Source: an uncultured Pelagibacteraceae bacterium
Lineage (GTDB): Bacteria > Pseudomonadota > Alphaproteobacteria > Pelagibacterales > Pelagibacteraceae
Length of the DNA: 59,417 bases
Direction of reading: 5' to 3'
NCBI GenBank assembly: GCA_902579285.1
Contig: CACHGA010000005.1
Location: forward strand, 1-59,417
The first letter of the stretch is position 1. Each line of letters begins with the position of its first letter. The notes under the pieces were generated by a model that was given only the letters and a program-made list of their open reading frames with translations, was not told where the DNA came from and did not search any database. A program made the translations under genes and the position numbers. This document shows, in pieces, positions 18,142 to 26,983 of this stretch.

Positions 18142-19008
18142 ATGTCTAAAGTATCTTTTATTGGTTTAGGTGTAATGGGATATCCCATGGCTGGACATAT
18201 ATCAAAAGCTGGACACGATGTAACTGTTTTTAATAGAACCACAACTAAAGCTGAGAAATGGACTAAAGAATATAAAGGTAAATTTGCCAAATCACCAATG
18301 GAGGCGGTAAAGGACTCTGACTTTATATTTTCTTGTGTTGGTAATGATAATGATCTTAGAGAGGTAACCATTGGAGACAATGGTTTATTTAAATCCGCAA
18401 AAAAAAATTCTGTTTATATTGATAATACTACTGCTTCAGCAGAAATAGCTAGAGAACTTTATAAAAAAGCAAAGGAGTCTGGTTTTCAATTTTTAGATGC
18501 GCCTGTTTCTGGAGGTCAAGCTGGAGCTGAAAATGGAGCTCTGACTGTGATGATTGGTGGAGACGAAGATGCTTTTAAAAAAGCTTCACCGGTAATTGAC
18601 AGCTATAGTAAGAAAATGAAATTATTAGGACCCGCAGGGAATGGTCAATTAGCAAAGATGGTAAATCAAATTTGTATAGCTGGTGTTGTCCAGGGCTTAT
18701 CTGAAGCTATTAATTTTGGACTTAACGCAAAATTAAAAATGGAAGATGTAATCGAGACAATTTCAAAAGGTGCTGCTCAATCATGGCAAATGGAAAATAG
18801 ATTTAAAACAATGATTGATGACAAATTTGATTATGGTTTTGCAGTTGATTGGATGAGAAAAGATTTAAAAATTGCAATGGACGAAGCAAAAAGAAATAAT
18901 TCGCCACTTCCTATAACAAAGTTAATCGATGAGTATTATGGTGAAGTTCAAAAAATGGGTGGAAATAGATGGGATACCTCAAGTTTAATTAAAAGATTTA
19001 GAAAATAA
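18142..19008 (+). CDS. 3-hydroxyisobutyrate dehydrogenase-type beta-hydroxyacid dehydrogenase
   Basis: NAD(P)-dependent oxidoreductase of 288 residues. It has the Rossmann start FIGLGVMGYPMAGHISKAGH at residue 6, the substrate motif DAPVSGGQAGAENGALTVMIGG, and the catalytic-lysine helix GNGQLAKMVNQI. Family members oxidise 3-hydroxyisobutyrate (valine breakdown), tartronate semialdehyde or succinate semialdehyde analogues; the exact substrate is not determined. The N-terminus aligns with the family from the first residue, so the start is firm even though it touches the divergent MFS start. A flavin-oxidase-like gene follows after three bases. Confidence 0.87.
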   Translation: MSKVSFIGLGVMGYPMAGHISKAGHDVTVFNRTTTKAEKWTKEYKGKFAKSPMEAVKDSDFIFSCVGNDNDLREVTIGDNGLFKSAKKNSVYIDNTTASAEIARELYKKAKESGFQFLDAPVSGGQAGAENGALTVMIGGDEDAFKKASPVIDSYSKKMKLLGPAGNGQLAKMVNQICIAGVVQGLSEAINFGLNAKLKMEDVIETISKGAAQSWQMENRFKTMIDDKFDYGFAVDWMRKDLKIAMDEAKRNNSPLPITKLIDEYYGEVQKMGGNRWDTSSLIKRFRK

Positions 19009-19011
19009 ACT

Positions 19012-19620
19012 GTGTCAGAAGAAGTAAGATACTACGAAGATTTTACAGAAATACAAAAAAAAATTTGGAGTCTTTTAACAGACGCTGTGAAAAATCGTAA
19101 TTCAGAATTTAGAACCCCAGTTTTTATTTGTGGAGATAATAAAGATTTGGACGGCAGAGTTGTAGTCTTAAGAAAAGCTGACCCTAATAATAATTTTATT
19201 CAATTTCATAGCGATATTAGATCTTCTAAAATAAGTAAAATTAAAAAAAATCCGTCTTGTTCTATATTATTTTATGGTAAAGAAGAAAAAATTCAGTTAC
19301 GTCTTAAAATTGATTGTGAAATTAATTATAAAAATAATATCACAAAAGAATCCTGGGAAAAAACAGGTCATGTAAGTAGAAAATGTTATCTGGTCACAGA
19401 TAGCCCCGGAACTATATCTCAAAAACCAACTTCCGGTTTAAATGGGAAATTTAATGATTTTGATTTTACTAAAGAAGAAAGTGAGGAAGGCTATAAAAAT
19501 TTTTGTGTTATCAAATGTAAAATTCAAAGCATTGAGTGGCTTTATTTAGCTGCTAAAGGTCATCGTAGAGCATTACTTAAACTGGGCGACTCTGTTGAGT
19601 TTAAGTGGCTTATTCCCTAA
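19012..19620 (+). CDS. Pyridoxamine 5'-phosphate oxidase-family protein
   Basis: A 202-residue FMN-binding split-barrel protein. Seen are the N-terminal DGRVVVLRKADPNNNFIQFHSD segment (flavin-phosphate contacts), SCSILFYGKEEKIQLRL, and the C-terminal EWLYLAAKGHRRALL. These mark the small oxidase-like subgroup rather than true PdxH, whose C-terminal R-x-H-D-R-W ending is missing. Function unassigned. It starts with GTG (19012), three bases after the dehydrogenase stop, and is probably co-transcribed with it. Confidence 0.75.
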   Translation: MSEEVRYYEDFTEIQKKIWSLLTDAVKNRNSEFRTPVFICGDNKDLDGRVVVLRKADPNNNFIQFHSDIRSSKISKIKKNPSCSILFYGKEEKIQLRLKIDCEINYKNNITKESWEKTGHVSRKCYLVTDSPGTISQKPTSGLNGKFNDFDFTKEESEEGYKNFCVIKCKIQSIEWLYLAAKGHRRALLKLGDSVEFKWLIP

Positions 19621-19622
19621 AA

Positions 19623-20126
19623 TTATTTTTTATACTTTTTATAGTTACTAACATAATGTTCTGCGTTTTCTTTAATATGTTTTATTTCCTCATCTGTAAC
19701 TTTTCTGATAACTCTTCCTGGACTACCTACAACTAAGGATCTTTCTGGTATAACTTTGTTTTCGGTAATTAAGGAATTTGCTCCAATAATTGAGTACTTC
19801 CCAATCTTTGCTTTATTTAAAATAGTACTACCAATTCCAATTAAACAATCATCCTCGATTATACACCCATGCAACATAACTAAATGCCCAACCGTTACAT
19901 TCTTGCCAATAGTTGCTGGACAACCAGGATCGGTATGAACCACGCTCCCATCTTGAATATTAGAACCTTCTCCAATAATTATAGGTTCTACATCTCCTCT
20001 TAGAGTTGCATTAAACCAAATATTTGCATCTTTTTTTAGAGTAACATTACCTATTAAAACTGAATTTGGTGCAAACCAACTATCTTTGTCTAACTTTGGA
20101 CTAATATTGTTGAAATCATAAATCAT
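19623..20126 (-). CDS. Gamma-carbonic anhydrase family hexapeptide protein (YrdA/CaiE-like)
   Basis: A 167-residue left-handed beta-helix trimer-forming protein. It shows WFNATLRGDVEPIIIGEGSNIQDGSVVHTDPG and NVTVGHLVMLHGCIIEDDCLIGIGS, with the His residues that bind zinc in the gamma class (VVH, GH, LH). Catalytic carbonic anhydrase activity is not assured for this subgroup. The start is only 20 bases from the divergent redoxin start, so promoters must overlap. Confidence 0.87.
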   Translation of the reverse strand: MIYDFNNISPKLDKDSWFAPNSVLIGNVTLKKDANIWFNATLRGDVEPIIIGEGSNIQDGSVVHTDPGCPATIGKNVTVGHLVMLHGCIIEDDCLIGIGSTILNKAKIGKYSIIGANSLITENKVIPERSLVVGSPGRVIRKVTDEEIKHIKENAEHYVSNYKKYKK

Positions 20127-20146
20127 TATTATAATTATAATATATT

Positions 20147-20701
20147 ATGGTTTTAACAAAAACTCCAATTTGTAATTTTGGTGAAAAACCTCATTCCTTT
20201 GAATTAAAAGATGTTAGTGAAAAAACTTATAATTTTAAGGATTTGGTTGGAGAAAAAGGAACATTGATCATGTTTATCTGTAATCACTGTCCTTACGTAA
20301 AAGCAGTTATTAAAGATATCGTACATGATGCCGATAAACTAAAAAATTTAAATATAAATACCGTTGCTGTAATGTCTAATGATACTAAAAATTACCCAGA
20401 TGATTCATTTGAAAACATGATTAAATTCTCAAAAATAAATAAATTTAATTTTCCTTACTTGTTTGATGGGACTCAAGAAATAGCAAAAAAATACGGGGCT
20501 GTATGTACGCCAGATTTTTTTGGATACAATGGCAATCTCGAACTACAGTACAGGGGTCGAATTAGGGAGCTTAAAGATTTAAAACCTGTTTCAACGGGCG
20601 AAAGTGACTTATTTAATGCGATGAAGATGATTGCTGAAACAGGCAGAGGTCCTCAAAAACAAATTCCAAGTATGGGCTGTAATATCAAGTGGTTTAAATA
20701 A
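20147..20701 (+). CDS. Thioredoxin-fold (AhpC/TSA-like) protein with CNHCPYV motif
   Basis: A 184-residue redoxin. After GTLIMF it has ICNHCPYVKAVI (about residues 43-54), a C-x-x-C-P variant typical of a widespread family of uncharacterised thioredoxin-like proteins, and later AKKYGAVCTPDFFGY with the cis-Pro loop. It probably acts as a thiol oxidoreductase or peroxidase-like protein in the cytoplasm, as there is no signal peptide. Its stop overlaps the start of the next glycosyltransferase by one base. Confidence 0.78.
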   Translation: MVLTKTPICNFGEKPHSFELKDVSEKTYNFKDLVGEKGTLIMFICNHCPYVKAVIKDIVHDADKLKNLNINTVAVMSNDTKNYPDDSFENMIKFSKINKFNFPYLFDGTQEIAKKYGAVCTPDFFGYNGNLELQYRGRIRELKDLKPVSTGESDLFNAMKMIAETGRGPQKQIPSMGCNIKWFK

Positions 20702-21795
20702 TGTTTGTAATATCAACAAGAAGCTTTCCACCTGAAACTGGAGGAATGCAAAACTTAATGGGTGGTCTAGCTAACGCTCTTTTAAATCACGGTCCAGTTA
20801 AAGTTTTTGCAGATAAATTTGAAGGATCTGATGTGTATGATCAATCTTTAAAATTAGAAATTGAAAGATTTGGAGGTATAAAGTTACTAAGGAAATATAG
20901 AAAAGCAAATAGGCTTAATGATTTTATAAAATCAAATCAAAATATAAGGTCTATTTTTTTTGATCATTGGAAAAGTATAGAAAAAATTAATGATAAAGTT
21001 ATTGAGAAAGTACCAACATTTTGTTTGATACATTCAAAAGAAATTAATCACCCTTTAGGTTCCTCGTTAAATAAAAGAGTAATAAATTCTTTTAAAAAAA
21101 CAAAATTTATAATTGCCAATTCAAATTTTACCAAAAAATTAGGAATTGAAATTGGGCTTCCAAAGGAAAAAATATATGTGATACATCCTGGATGCGAAGA
21201 ACCTATTAAAATTGAAAAAGAATATGAATTGAAGGCTGACAAAATTTATCAAGACTCTTTTCCTAAAATTATTACTGTTGCAAGACTTGATAGAAGGAAA
21301 AATCACCAAAATATTCTTATGTGTCTAAGAAATTTAAAGGAAATATTTCCAAAAATTAAATATGTTAGTGTTGGAGATGGTGAAGAAAGAAATAATTTAA
21401 TCAAGCTTGTGAAGGAGCTGAAAATAGATAATGAGGTTACGTTACTGTCTTCAATAGATGGTAAACTTAAAAATGCTTTATTAAAAAAATCAAATTTGTT
21501 TTTAATGCCTTCAATATTACATAAAAAATCGGTTGAGGGTTTTGGAATATCATTTATTGAAGCTGCTTGTTATGGAGTTGGTTCTATTGGAGGTAAAATA
21601 GGCGGTGCTAGCGATGCAATTAAAGAGGATACTACAGGACTAATATGTGATGGGGATAACATCGAGTCAATTTATGAAAATGTAATTAAATTTTTTAAAA
21701 ATAATGACTATAAAAAATATGGAAATAATGCGGAAAAGTTTTCGGAGAACTTTTATTGGAAGATAATAATTAAAAAATATTTAAAATTAATTTAA
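20701..21795 (+). CDS. Glycosyltransferase family 4 (group 1)
   Basis: A 364-residue GT-B transferase. The N-terminus has RSFPPETGGMQNLMGGLANAL, typical of GT4 acceptors. The C-terminal half has ITVARLDRRKNHQNIL and the donor-binding E-x7-E region around KKSVEGFGISFIEAACYG. It probably adds a sugar to lipopolysaccharide or another surface glycan. It starts on the redoxin stop and overlaps the convergent GT9 gene by nine bases. Confidence 0.83.
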   Translation: MFVISTRSFPPETGGMQNLMGGLANALLNHGPVKVFADKFEGSDVYDQSLKLEIERFGGIKLLRKYRKANRLNDFIKSNQNIRSIFFDHWKSIEKINDKVIEKVPTFCLIHSKEINHPLGSSLNKRVINSFKKTKFIIANSNFTKKLGIEIGLPKEKIYVIHPGCEEPIKIEKEYELKADKIYQDSFPKIITVARLDRRKNHQNILMCLRNLKEIFPKIKYVSVGDGEERNNLIKLVKELKIDNEVTLLSSIDGKLKNALLKKSNLFLMPSILHKKSVEGFGISFIEAACYGVGSIGGKIGGASDAIKEDTTGLICDGDNIESIYENVIKFFKNNDYKKYGNNAEKFSENFYWKIIIKKYLKLI

Positions 21796-22722
21796 ATTTT
21801 CTTTTATTTTTTCATACACATCAGCCACATTAAGGTTTTTTAGGTTATCAGCTCTTAAAGATTTAAAATTTTGACTTTGCATGCTCACTTTTTCTGGTGT
21901 TGTATGACTTCCGAACAAAACGACCCCTCTTTTGTTTAAGTGGGCACATATGTGTGCTGGTCCTGTATCATTTGACACGATGTAACTAGAATTATTTATT
22001 AAACTAATTAATTCATTAATATTAAGAGGTAGTCCTTTATTTAAAATAACATTTACATCAAACTTTTTAGCTTCATCAATCTCGTTAGGACCTGGCGCTA
22101 TGGCTATATTAAATTCTTTACTGAAGTCTCGTTTTAAAAGACTAATCAAATCTTTATAGTATGGCCATTTTTTTTTATGTAATTTTGGAGAACAAAAAGG
22201 AAAAATTAAAATATATTTTCCCTCAAAATTTTGATTAACAATACTTTTTATATTTGTTAAAGCCCAAGTAAGATCTGGTTTTTTTGTAAATTTTCTATCT
22301 GAAATTCCTGATCTCTCAAGCTGTTGTTCCATTCTAGTTAAAACAGGCAAATTTTTTTGAGAAATTGACTCTTCCTTTGATAAAAATGAATTACTACCTG
22401 ACCAAAAAACATCATTTTTAAAAATAAATTTTCTATAAAAATTTGTTCTAGATGAATTTTGTAAGTCAAATACTTTTGAAAAAGAAAATCTATTAAGCAT
22501 TTTTTTTAATCTGAGTAAGTAAAAAAGATTCCATCTAGGTAGTCTTTTGTCAATTAATACTCCATCAATATATGGGCACGAATACATAAACTTAGAGTAA
22601 TGTGGAGTCGTGAGTAATAAAACTTTATCTTCAGGAAATTTATTTTTAATATCTTTAATAGCGCCGTTTGCTTGAATCAAATCTCCTAGCGATCCATGTT
22701 TTATTATAAGAATATTTGACAT
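21787..22722 (-). CDS. Glycosyltransferase family 9 (heptosyltransferase-like)
   Basis: A 311-residue GT-B protein starting ILIIKHGSLGDLIQANGAIKDIK, the GT9 signature. IFPFCSPKLHKKKWPYY and SNDTGPAHICAHLNKRGVVLFG form the nucleotide-sugar-binding part. Family members transfer heptose or related sugars to lipid A-core. With the adjacent GT4 gene it suggests a small LPS-core locus. Confidence 0.85.
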   Translation of the reverse strand: MSNILIIKHGSLGDLIQANGAIKDIKNKFPEDKVLLLTTPHYSKFMYSCPYIDGVLIDKRLPRWNLFYLLRLKKMLNRFSFSKVFDLQNSSRTNFYRKFIFKNDVFWSGSNSFLSKEESISQKNLPVLTRMEQQLERSGISDRKFTKKPDLTWALTNIKSIVNQNFEGKYILIFPFCSPKLHKKKWPYYKDLISLLKRDFSKEFNIAIAPGPNEIDEAKKFDVNVILNKGLPLNINELISLINNSSYIVSNDTGPAHICAHLNKRGVVLFGSHTTPEKVSMQSQNFKSLRADNLKNLNVADVYEKIKENLN

Positions 22723-22780
22723 AGGTTATAACTAACAAATAGAATTAAAAAACATCTTTCAAGCTAAAGTGCAATTGTGA

Positions 22781-23821
22781 CTATTTGTTGGAAGAGGAGA
22801 TAAAATTCCATCTACAATCAAAACTTGGAATGAAAATTTCAGATAAATTTGTATTACCAAAGCTAGTTTCTAAAACTTTTGTCCAATTTTTAACTTGCTT
22901 TGGTTTTTTGTCCTGACATCCGACTTGAGCGGTTAAAGCACCGCCTTTTTTTAAAATTCTTTTTAAACCTTTCATATTACGCTTTGCTAAATCTATGCAA
23001 TATTGATCATCATTAAGATCTACAAATATATGATCATATTTAGATTCCTCAATAGATTTGATACTTTTAAATGCATCACCCCAATATGATTTTACTTTAT
23101 TACTTTTTTTAATTCTTGATGTGATTTTAGGCAAATGCTTATAACTAAGTTCAACAACTTGTGGATCGAGTTCAAACCAATCAACAAAATTAAAATTATT
23201 TTGCAAACATTCTCTAACTACCCCACCGTCACCACCACCTATTACTGCTGCAATACCTTTTTTTTTACAAATAGTAGTTCCAGATTTAACAAAAGTAGAA
23301 CTATAAAGTTTTTCATCTTTTTCTGAAACTTGAAGCTCATCATCTATAAATAATGCATTCCCGAATTCTTCTATATTTAAAATTTCCAATTTTTGACCAA
23401 CTTTTGAAACTAGTTTTTCCAAAATATCATTTACAACATAATATTTTTTTTGTCCTGGAGTGCTATAGATATCATCCTTTAAAGCAACACTACTTCTATC
23501 AAAATTATTAACAATTATTCTATTATGATCTATTTCTTTTTTTAAAATATTTAAAGCTACTCGTGGTGAAATTTTACCACATGTAAAAAAGTCGAAGCTT
23601 ACAACTCCTCTCTCTGGAAAAGTATGAAAACTCATATGACTTTCTGCTAATAAAGCTACAGATGTGAAGCCTTGTGGTTCAAATTTGTGACTAGAAATTT
23701 TTAGCAATTCAACCTTTGCTTTTTTTGAAATTTTATAAAAAATCTTTTCGTAGAAATCGGGTGGATAATCTTTTTTTACCCCAATAAAGTCTAATGTAAT
23801 ATGCTCACCAACTTTTATCAT
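22781..23821 (-). CDS. speDE: Fused S-adenosylmethionine decarboxylase - spermidine synthase
   Basis: The 346-residue protein carries two enzymes. Residues 1-125 are a prokaryotic AdoMet decarboxylase: LLAESHMSFHTFPERG contains the self-cleavage pair E60-S61 that makes the pyruvoyl group, followed by FDFFTCG with C81. Residues from about 125 are an aminopropyltransferase with the AdoMet-binding loop VIGGGDGGVVREC (193-205) and an acidic residue pair in FVDLNDD. Together they convert AdoMet and putrescine to spermidine and methylthioadenosine. Such fusions, including from Pelagibacter, are known and functional. The downstream-to-upstream neighbours on the same strand (aldolase, mtnA, mtnP) recycle the methylthioadenosine. 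Confidence 0.93.
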   Translation of the reverse strand: MIKVGEHITLDFIGVKKDYPPDFYEKIFYKISKKAKVELLKISSHKFEPQGFTSVALLAESHMSFHTFPERGVVSFDFFTCGKISPRVALNILKKEIDHNRIIVNNFDRSSVALKDDIYSTPGQKKYYVVNDILEKLVSKVGQKLEILNIEEFGNALFIDDELQVSEKDEKLYSSTFVKSGTTICKKKGIAAVIGGGDGGVVRECLQNNFNFVDWFELDPQVVELSYKHLPKITSRIKKSNKVKSYWGDAFKSIKSIEESKYDHIFVDLNDDQYCIDLAKRNMKGLKRILKKGGALTAQVGCQDKKPKQVKNWTKVLETSFGNTNLSEIFIPSFDCRWNFISSSNK

Positions 23822-23828
23822 TATAAAA

Positions 23829-24473
23829 TTAATCCTTTTTATAATTTTTCATCTTATCCAAAACAATTTTCATTTCTCTTTTTGAAAGCAGTTTGGGTAT
23901 TCCAATTCTTATTGCATTTATATATTGATGGCAAATATTTTCGACCTCTTGCGCAAGCTCGAAAGCATTATCTAAATTTTTTCCATAAGTTATTTGACCG
24001 TGATTAGACATTAGACATGCTGATCTATTTTTAAGTGCTGATAAAATATTCTTTGATAAATTTCTTGTTCCAAAAGTAGCGTATTTAGCGCATTTTATGT
24101 CTTCTCCTCCGGCTAAACCGACCATGTAATGAAAGGCAGGAATGTTTTTTTTATGTGTAGAAACAGCTGTAGCACACGTAGAATGTGCATGCACTATAGC
24201 TTTAGCGTCAACTTTATTAACATAAATATCTTGGTGAAATCGCCATTCTGAAGACGGTTTTTTCTTTTTTTTGTCGAATCGACCTTTTAAGGAAACAAAA
24301 ACAATATCTCTAGGTTTTAATACAGAATATTTAACCCCAGAAGGAGTAATATAAAAACCATTAACATTTCCTTCATTTGCTCTTACGGAAATATTTCCTG
24401 ATCTTAATGCAGACAAATTTGTTGTGTTCAATTTTTTTGCATATTTTATGACTTGTGCTCTAAGTTTTTTCAT
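23829..24473 (-). CDS. Class II aldolase, L-fuculose-phosphate-aldolase-like; candidate methylthioribulose-1-phosphate aldolase
   Basis: A 214-residue zinc-dependent class II aldolase. The catalytic Glu lies in SSEWRFH (E76), the zinc histidines in HAHS (H95, H97) and SNHGQ (H158). The blocks PAFHYMVGLAGG and YATFGTRNLS are close to E. coli FucA rather than to MtnB dehydratase. It overlaps mtnA by four bases in an operon with mtnP and speDE. In the known DHAP shunt an aldolase of this kind cleaves methylthioribulose-1-phosphate to DHAP and methylthioacetaldehyde, which fits better than fucose metabolism here. MtnB remains possible. Confidence 0.8.
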   Translation of the reverse strand: MKKLRAQVIKYAKKLNTTNLSALRSGNISVRANEGNVNGFYITPSGVKYSVLKPRDIVFVSLKGRFDKKKKKPSSEWRFHQDIYVNKVDAKAIVHAHSTCATAVSTHKKNIPAFHYMVGLAGGEDIKCAKYATFGTRNLSKNILSALKNRSACLMSNHGQITYGKNLDNAFELAQEVENICHQYINAIRIGIPKLLSKREMKIVLDKMKNYKKD

Positions 24474-25540
24474 TTAAATAAACCTTTTAAACCTTCTGAG
24501 GATGCTTCGCAGATGCCTTTTTCCGTTATCAGTCCCGTGACATACTTAGCAGGAGTAATATCGAATGCTAAATTCATAGCTTTACTTTTTTTCGGGTAAA
24601 TCAAAACTTTTGTTAATTTATTATTTTCATCTAAACCCTCTACATGGGATAATTCTTCTGAATTTCTCTCTTCTATAGGAATGTCCTTAAAATTTTTCAA
24701 ATCCCAGTCAATTGTTGAACTTGGAAGAGCAACATAGAAAGGAACTTTGTTATCATTAGCAGCTAAAGCTTTCAGATAAGTTCCGACCTTATTAGCTACG
24801 TCTCCAGAAGCAAGAGTTCTATCTGTTCCTGTAATACATATATCTACCTCTCCCCTTTGCATTAAAATACCTCCAGTATTATCAGCAATTATAGTATTCG
24901 GTATACCTTCCTCATTTAATTCATATGATGTTAAATTTGCTCCTTGGTTCCTAGGTCTGGTTTCATCTACCCAAACATGTAATTTAATACCTTTTTTGTG
25001 AGCGTGATAGATAGGGGAAGTTGCTGTACCCCAATCAATGGTCGCAAGCCATCCTGCATTGCAGTGGGTTAAAATGTTTATTGTATCTTTTTTCTTTTTA
25101 TATATTTCTTCAATTATTTTTAAACCATTTAACCCAATATTTTTACAAAAACCTATATCTTCTTCACAAATAGCATTTGCTTCTTTGATTGCAATTTTCA
25201 AAATTTCATTGCTATTCACTCCTGATAATTTTTTCATCATTCTATCTACTGCCCATTTCAAATTTATAGCAGTTGGTCTTGATTTAATTAATTCTTCAAC
25301 TGCTTTATTCAGAAACGACTGATCGTTTTTTTCAATTATAGATAACACCAATCCATATGCAGCAGTAGCTCCTATTAATGGCGCGCCCCTGACTTCCATG
25401 GTCTTAATTGCATTAATTGAATCTTTTGTGGTTTTTAAATCCTTGATTACAAATTGATGAGGAAGTTTTGTTTGGTCTATTATTTTTACAACATTATTCT
25501 CAAACCAAATTGTTCTAAATTCTTTTCCATTGATATGCAT
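24470..25540 (-). CDS. mtnA: S-methyl-5-thioribose-1-phosphate isomerase
   Basis: The 356-residue protein converts methylthioribose-1-phosphate to methylthioribulose-1-phosphate. Typical blocks are VRGAPLIGATAAYGL, ILTHCNAGWLATIDWGTATSP, DETRPRNQGANLT, the catalytic Asp in TGTDRTLASGDVANKVGTY, and the PFYVALPSSTID segment that separates it from eIF2B relatives. It lies between mtnP (one-base overlap) and the aldolase (four-base overlap), so the three are coupled. Confidence 0.93.
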   Translation of the reverse strand: MHINGKEFRTIWFENNVVKIIDQTKLPHQFVIKDLKTTKDSINAIKTMEVRGAPLIGATAAYGLVLSIIEKNDQSFLNKAVEELIKSRPTAINLKWAVDRMMKKLSGVNSNEILKIAIKEANAICEEDIGFCKNIGLNGLKIIEEIYKKKKDTINILTHCNAGWLATIDWGTATSPIYHAHKKGIKLHVWVDETRPRNQGANLTSYELNEEGIPNTIIADNTGGILMQRGEVDICITGTDRTLASGDVANKVGTYLKALAANDNKVPFYVALPSSTIDWDLKNFKDIPIEERNSEELSHVEGLDENNKLTKVLIYPKKSKAMNLAFDITPAKYVTGLITEKGICEASSEGLKGLFK

Positions 25541-26412
25541 TATTTTTTTAAAACTCTTCCAGCAACATGCTCTAATTTTTTTATTGTTTTTTTGGTTCTT
25601 AGCTTTGGATCAGTAATAATAGCTGTATCTAAACAATTGTTTGCTGGATCTTTTTCAGCTGAAAAATTTTTAAAAGTCTTAATGACTTCTTTAACCATAT
25701 TTTGAGCGTTAGAAGCATTTTTTTGTAAAGTTTTAATTACCATGGCAACATCTACTTCTTCATGTTCGGGGTGCCAACAGTCATAATCAGTTACCATTGC
25801 AACTGTACAATATCTAATTTCAGCTTCTCTTGCTAACTTAGCCTCTGGCATATTTGTCATACCAATTACATCTGCTTTCCATGATCTATACAAATTTGAC
25901 TCGGCTAAAGTAGAAAATTGTGGTCCTTCCATAACAATGTATGTCCCTCCTACTTGATAATTTATGTTCAATTTTTTTAAGGCAGACTCACAACATTCAC
26001 CTAATTTTTTACTTGTGGGCTTTGCCATTGAAACATGCGCAACTATTTCCTCGTCGAAAAATGTTTTTTTTCTAGAAAAAGTTCTATCAATAAATTGATC
26101 AACTATTACAAAAGTACCTGGGCTCAGATTTTCTTTCAAGGAACCAACTGCTGAAACAGAAATAATATCCGTAACCCCTTGTTGCTTTAAACCGTCAATA
26201 TTGGCTCTAAAGTTTATGTTTGTTGGGCTAATCTTGTGTCCTCTTGAATGTCTTGGTATAAAACATATTTTCTCATTGTTAAATTCAGCCTCCATTATCT
26301 CATCTGAGGGTTGTCCCCATGAGGTTGTAACTTTTTTCCACTTTGTTTTTTCAAAACCTTCCATTTTATAAAGTCCACTTCCTCCAATTATCCCAAGCTT
26401 TCTATTTTTCAT
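25540..26412 (-). CDS. mtnP: S-methyl-5'-thioadenosine phosphorylase
   Basis: Phosphorolyses methylthioadenosine to adenine and methylthioribose-1-phosphate. The 290-residue protein has the purine-phosphorylase phosphate loop GGSGLYKMEGF, the second phosphate site PRHSRGHKISP, MEGPQFSTLAES and IGMTNMPEAKLAREAEI. DYDCWH resembles methylthioadenosine-specific enzymes rather than PNP. It is divergent from apt, which salvages the adenine product, with 43 bases between starts. Confidence 0.92.
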   Translation of the reverse strand: MKNRKLGIIGGSGLYKMEGFEKTKWKKVTTSWGQPSDEIMEAEFNNEKICFIPRHSRGHKISPTNINFRANIDGLKQQGVTDIISVSAVGSLKENLSPGTFVIVDQFIDRTFSRKKTFFDEEIVAHVSMAKPTSKKLGECCESALKKLNINYQVGGTYIVMEGPQFSTLAESNLYRSWKADVIGMTNMPEAKLAREAEIRYCTVAMVTDYDCWHPEHEEVDVAMVIKTLQKNASNAQNMVKEVIKTFKNFSAEKDPANNCLDTAIITDPKLRTKKTIKKLEHVAGRVLKK

Positions 26413-26455
26413 GATTTAATTATTAATCTTTTTTTGTTAGATAATGAAGTAAAAT

Positions 26456-26983
26456 ATGGATTTAAAAAAATACATTAGATCAATACCTAATTATCCAAAA
26501 AAAGGCATTTTATTTAGGGATATAACAACATTAATAAAAAACCCTGAGGCTTTTAATTTTAGTGTTGATAAAATCATAGAAATATCAAAAAAAATAAAAT
26601 TTGATAAAGTTGCAGCTATAGAATCTAGAGGTTTTATTTTTGCTGCCGTTGTCTCTTATAGGTTGAAAAAACCTCTTATAATGATGAGAAAAAAAAATAA
26701 ACTACCTGCTGAGAGACACTCTGTCGATTTTGAATTGGAATATGGAAGAGCAACAATAGAGGTGCATAAAGATTCTATTAGTAAGGATGATAACGTTTTA
26801 ATTATCGACGATTTAATTGCAACTGGTGGTACAGCTGAAGCTGGGGCAAAGTTAGTTGAGATTTCAAAGGGAAAAGTTGCTGGCTTTATTTTTATAATAA
26901 ATTTATTTGATTTAGGTGGTAACCAAAAGTTGAAAGATAATTCTTATTTTACTGAAAGCTTAATAGATTTCCCTGGTCACTAA
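26456..26983 (+). CDS. apt: Adenine phosphoribosyltransferase
   Basis: Converts adenine plus PRPP to AMP. The 175-residue protein begins with the Apt-specific SIPNYPKKGILFRDITTL, has AAIESRGFIF, and the PRPP-binding motif VLIIDDLIATGGTAEA (about 116-131). It is divergent from mtnP, whose adenine product it recovers. Its stop touches the convergent epimerase stop without spacing. Confidence 0.95.
   Translation: MDLKKYIRSIPNYPKKGILFRDITTLIKNPEAFNFSVDKIIEISKKIKFDKVAAIESRGFIFAAVVSYRLKKPLIMMRKKNKLPAERHSVDFELEYGRATIEVHKDSISKDDNVLIIDDLIATGGTAEAGAKLVEISKGKVAGFIFIINLFDLGGNQKLKDNSYFTESLIDFPGH

Noticed and set aside
22735..22790. Inverted repeat AACAAATAG / CTATTTGTT at the speDE end
   Set aside because: Nine-base arms separated by about 38 bases of A/T-rich sequence; weak and likely by chance.
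23829..24473. MtnB (methylthioribulose-1-phosphate dehydratase)
   Set aside because: Sequence blocks (SSEWRFH, YATFGTRNLS) follow FucA closely; mtnC and mtnD are absent from the cluster. Kept only as an alternative.
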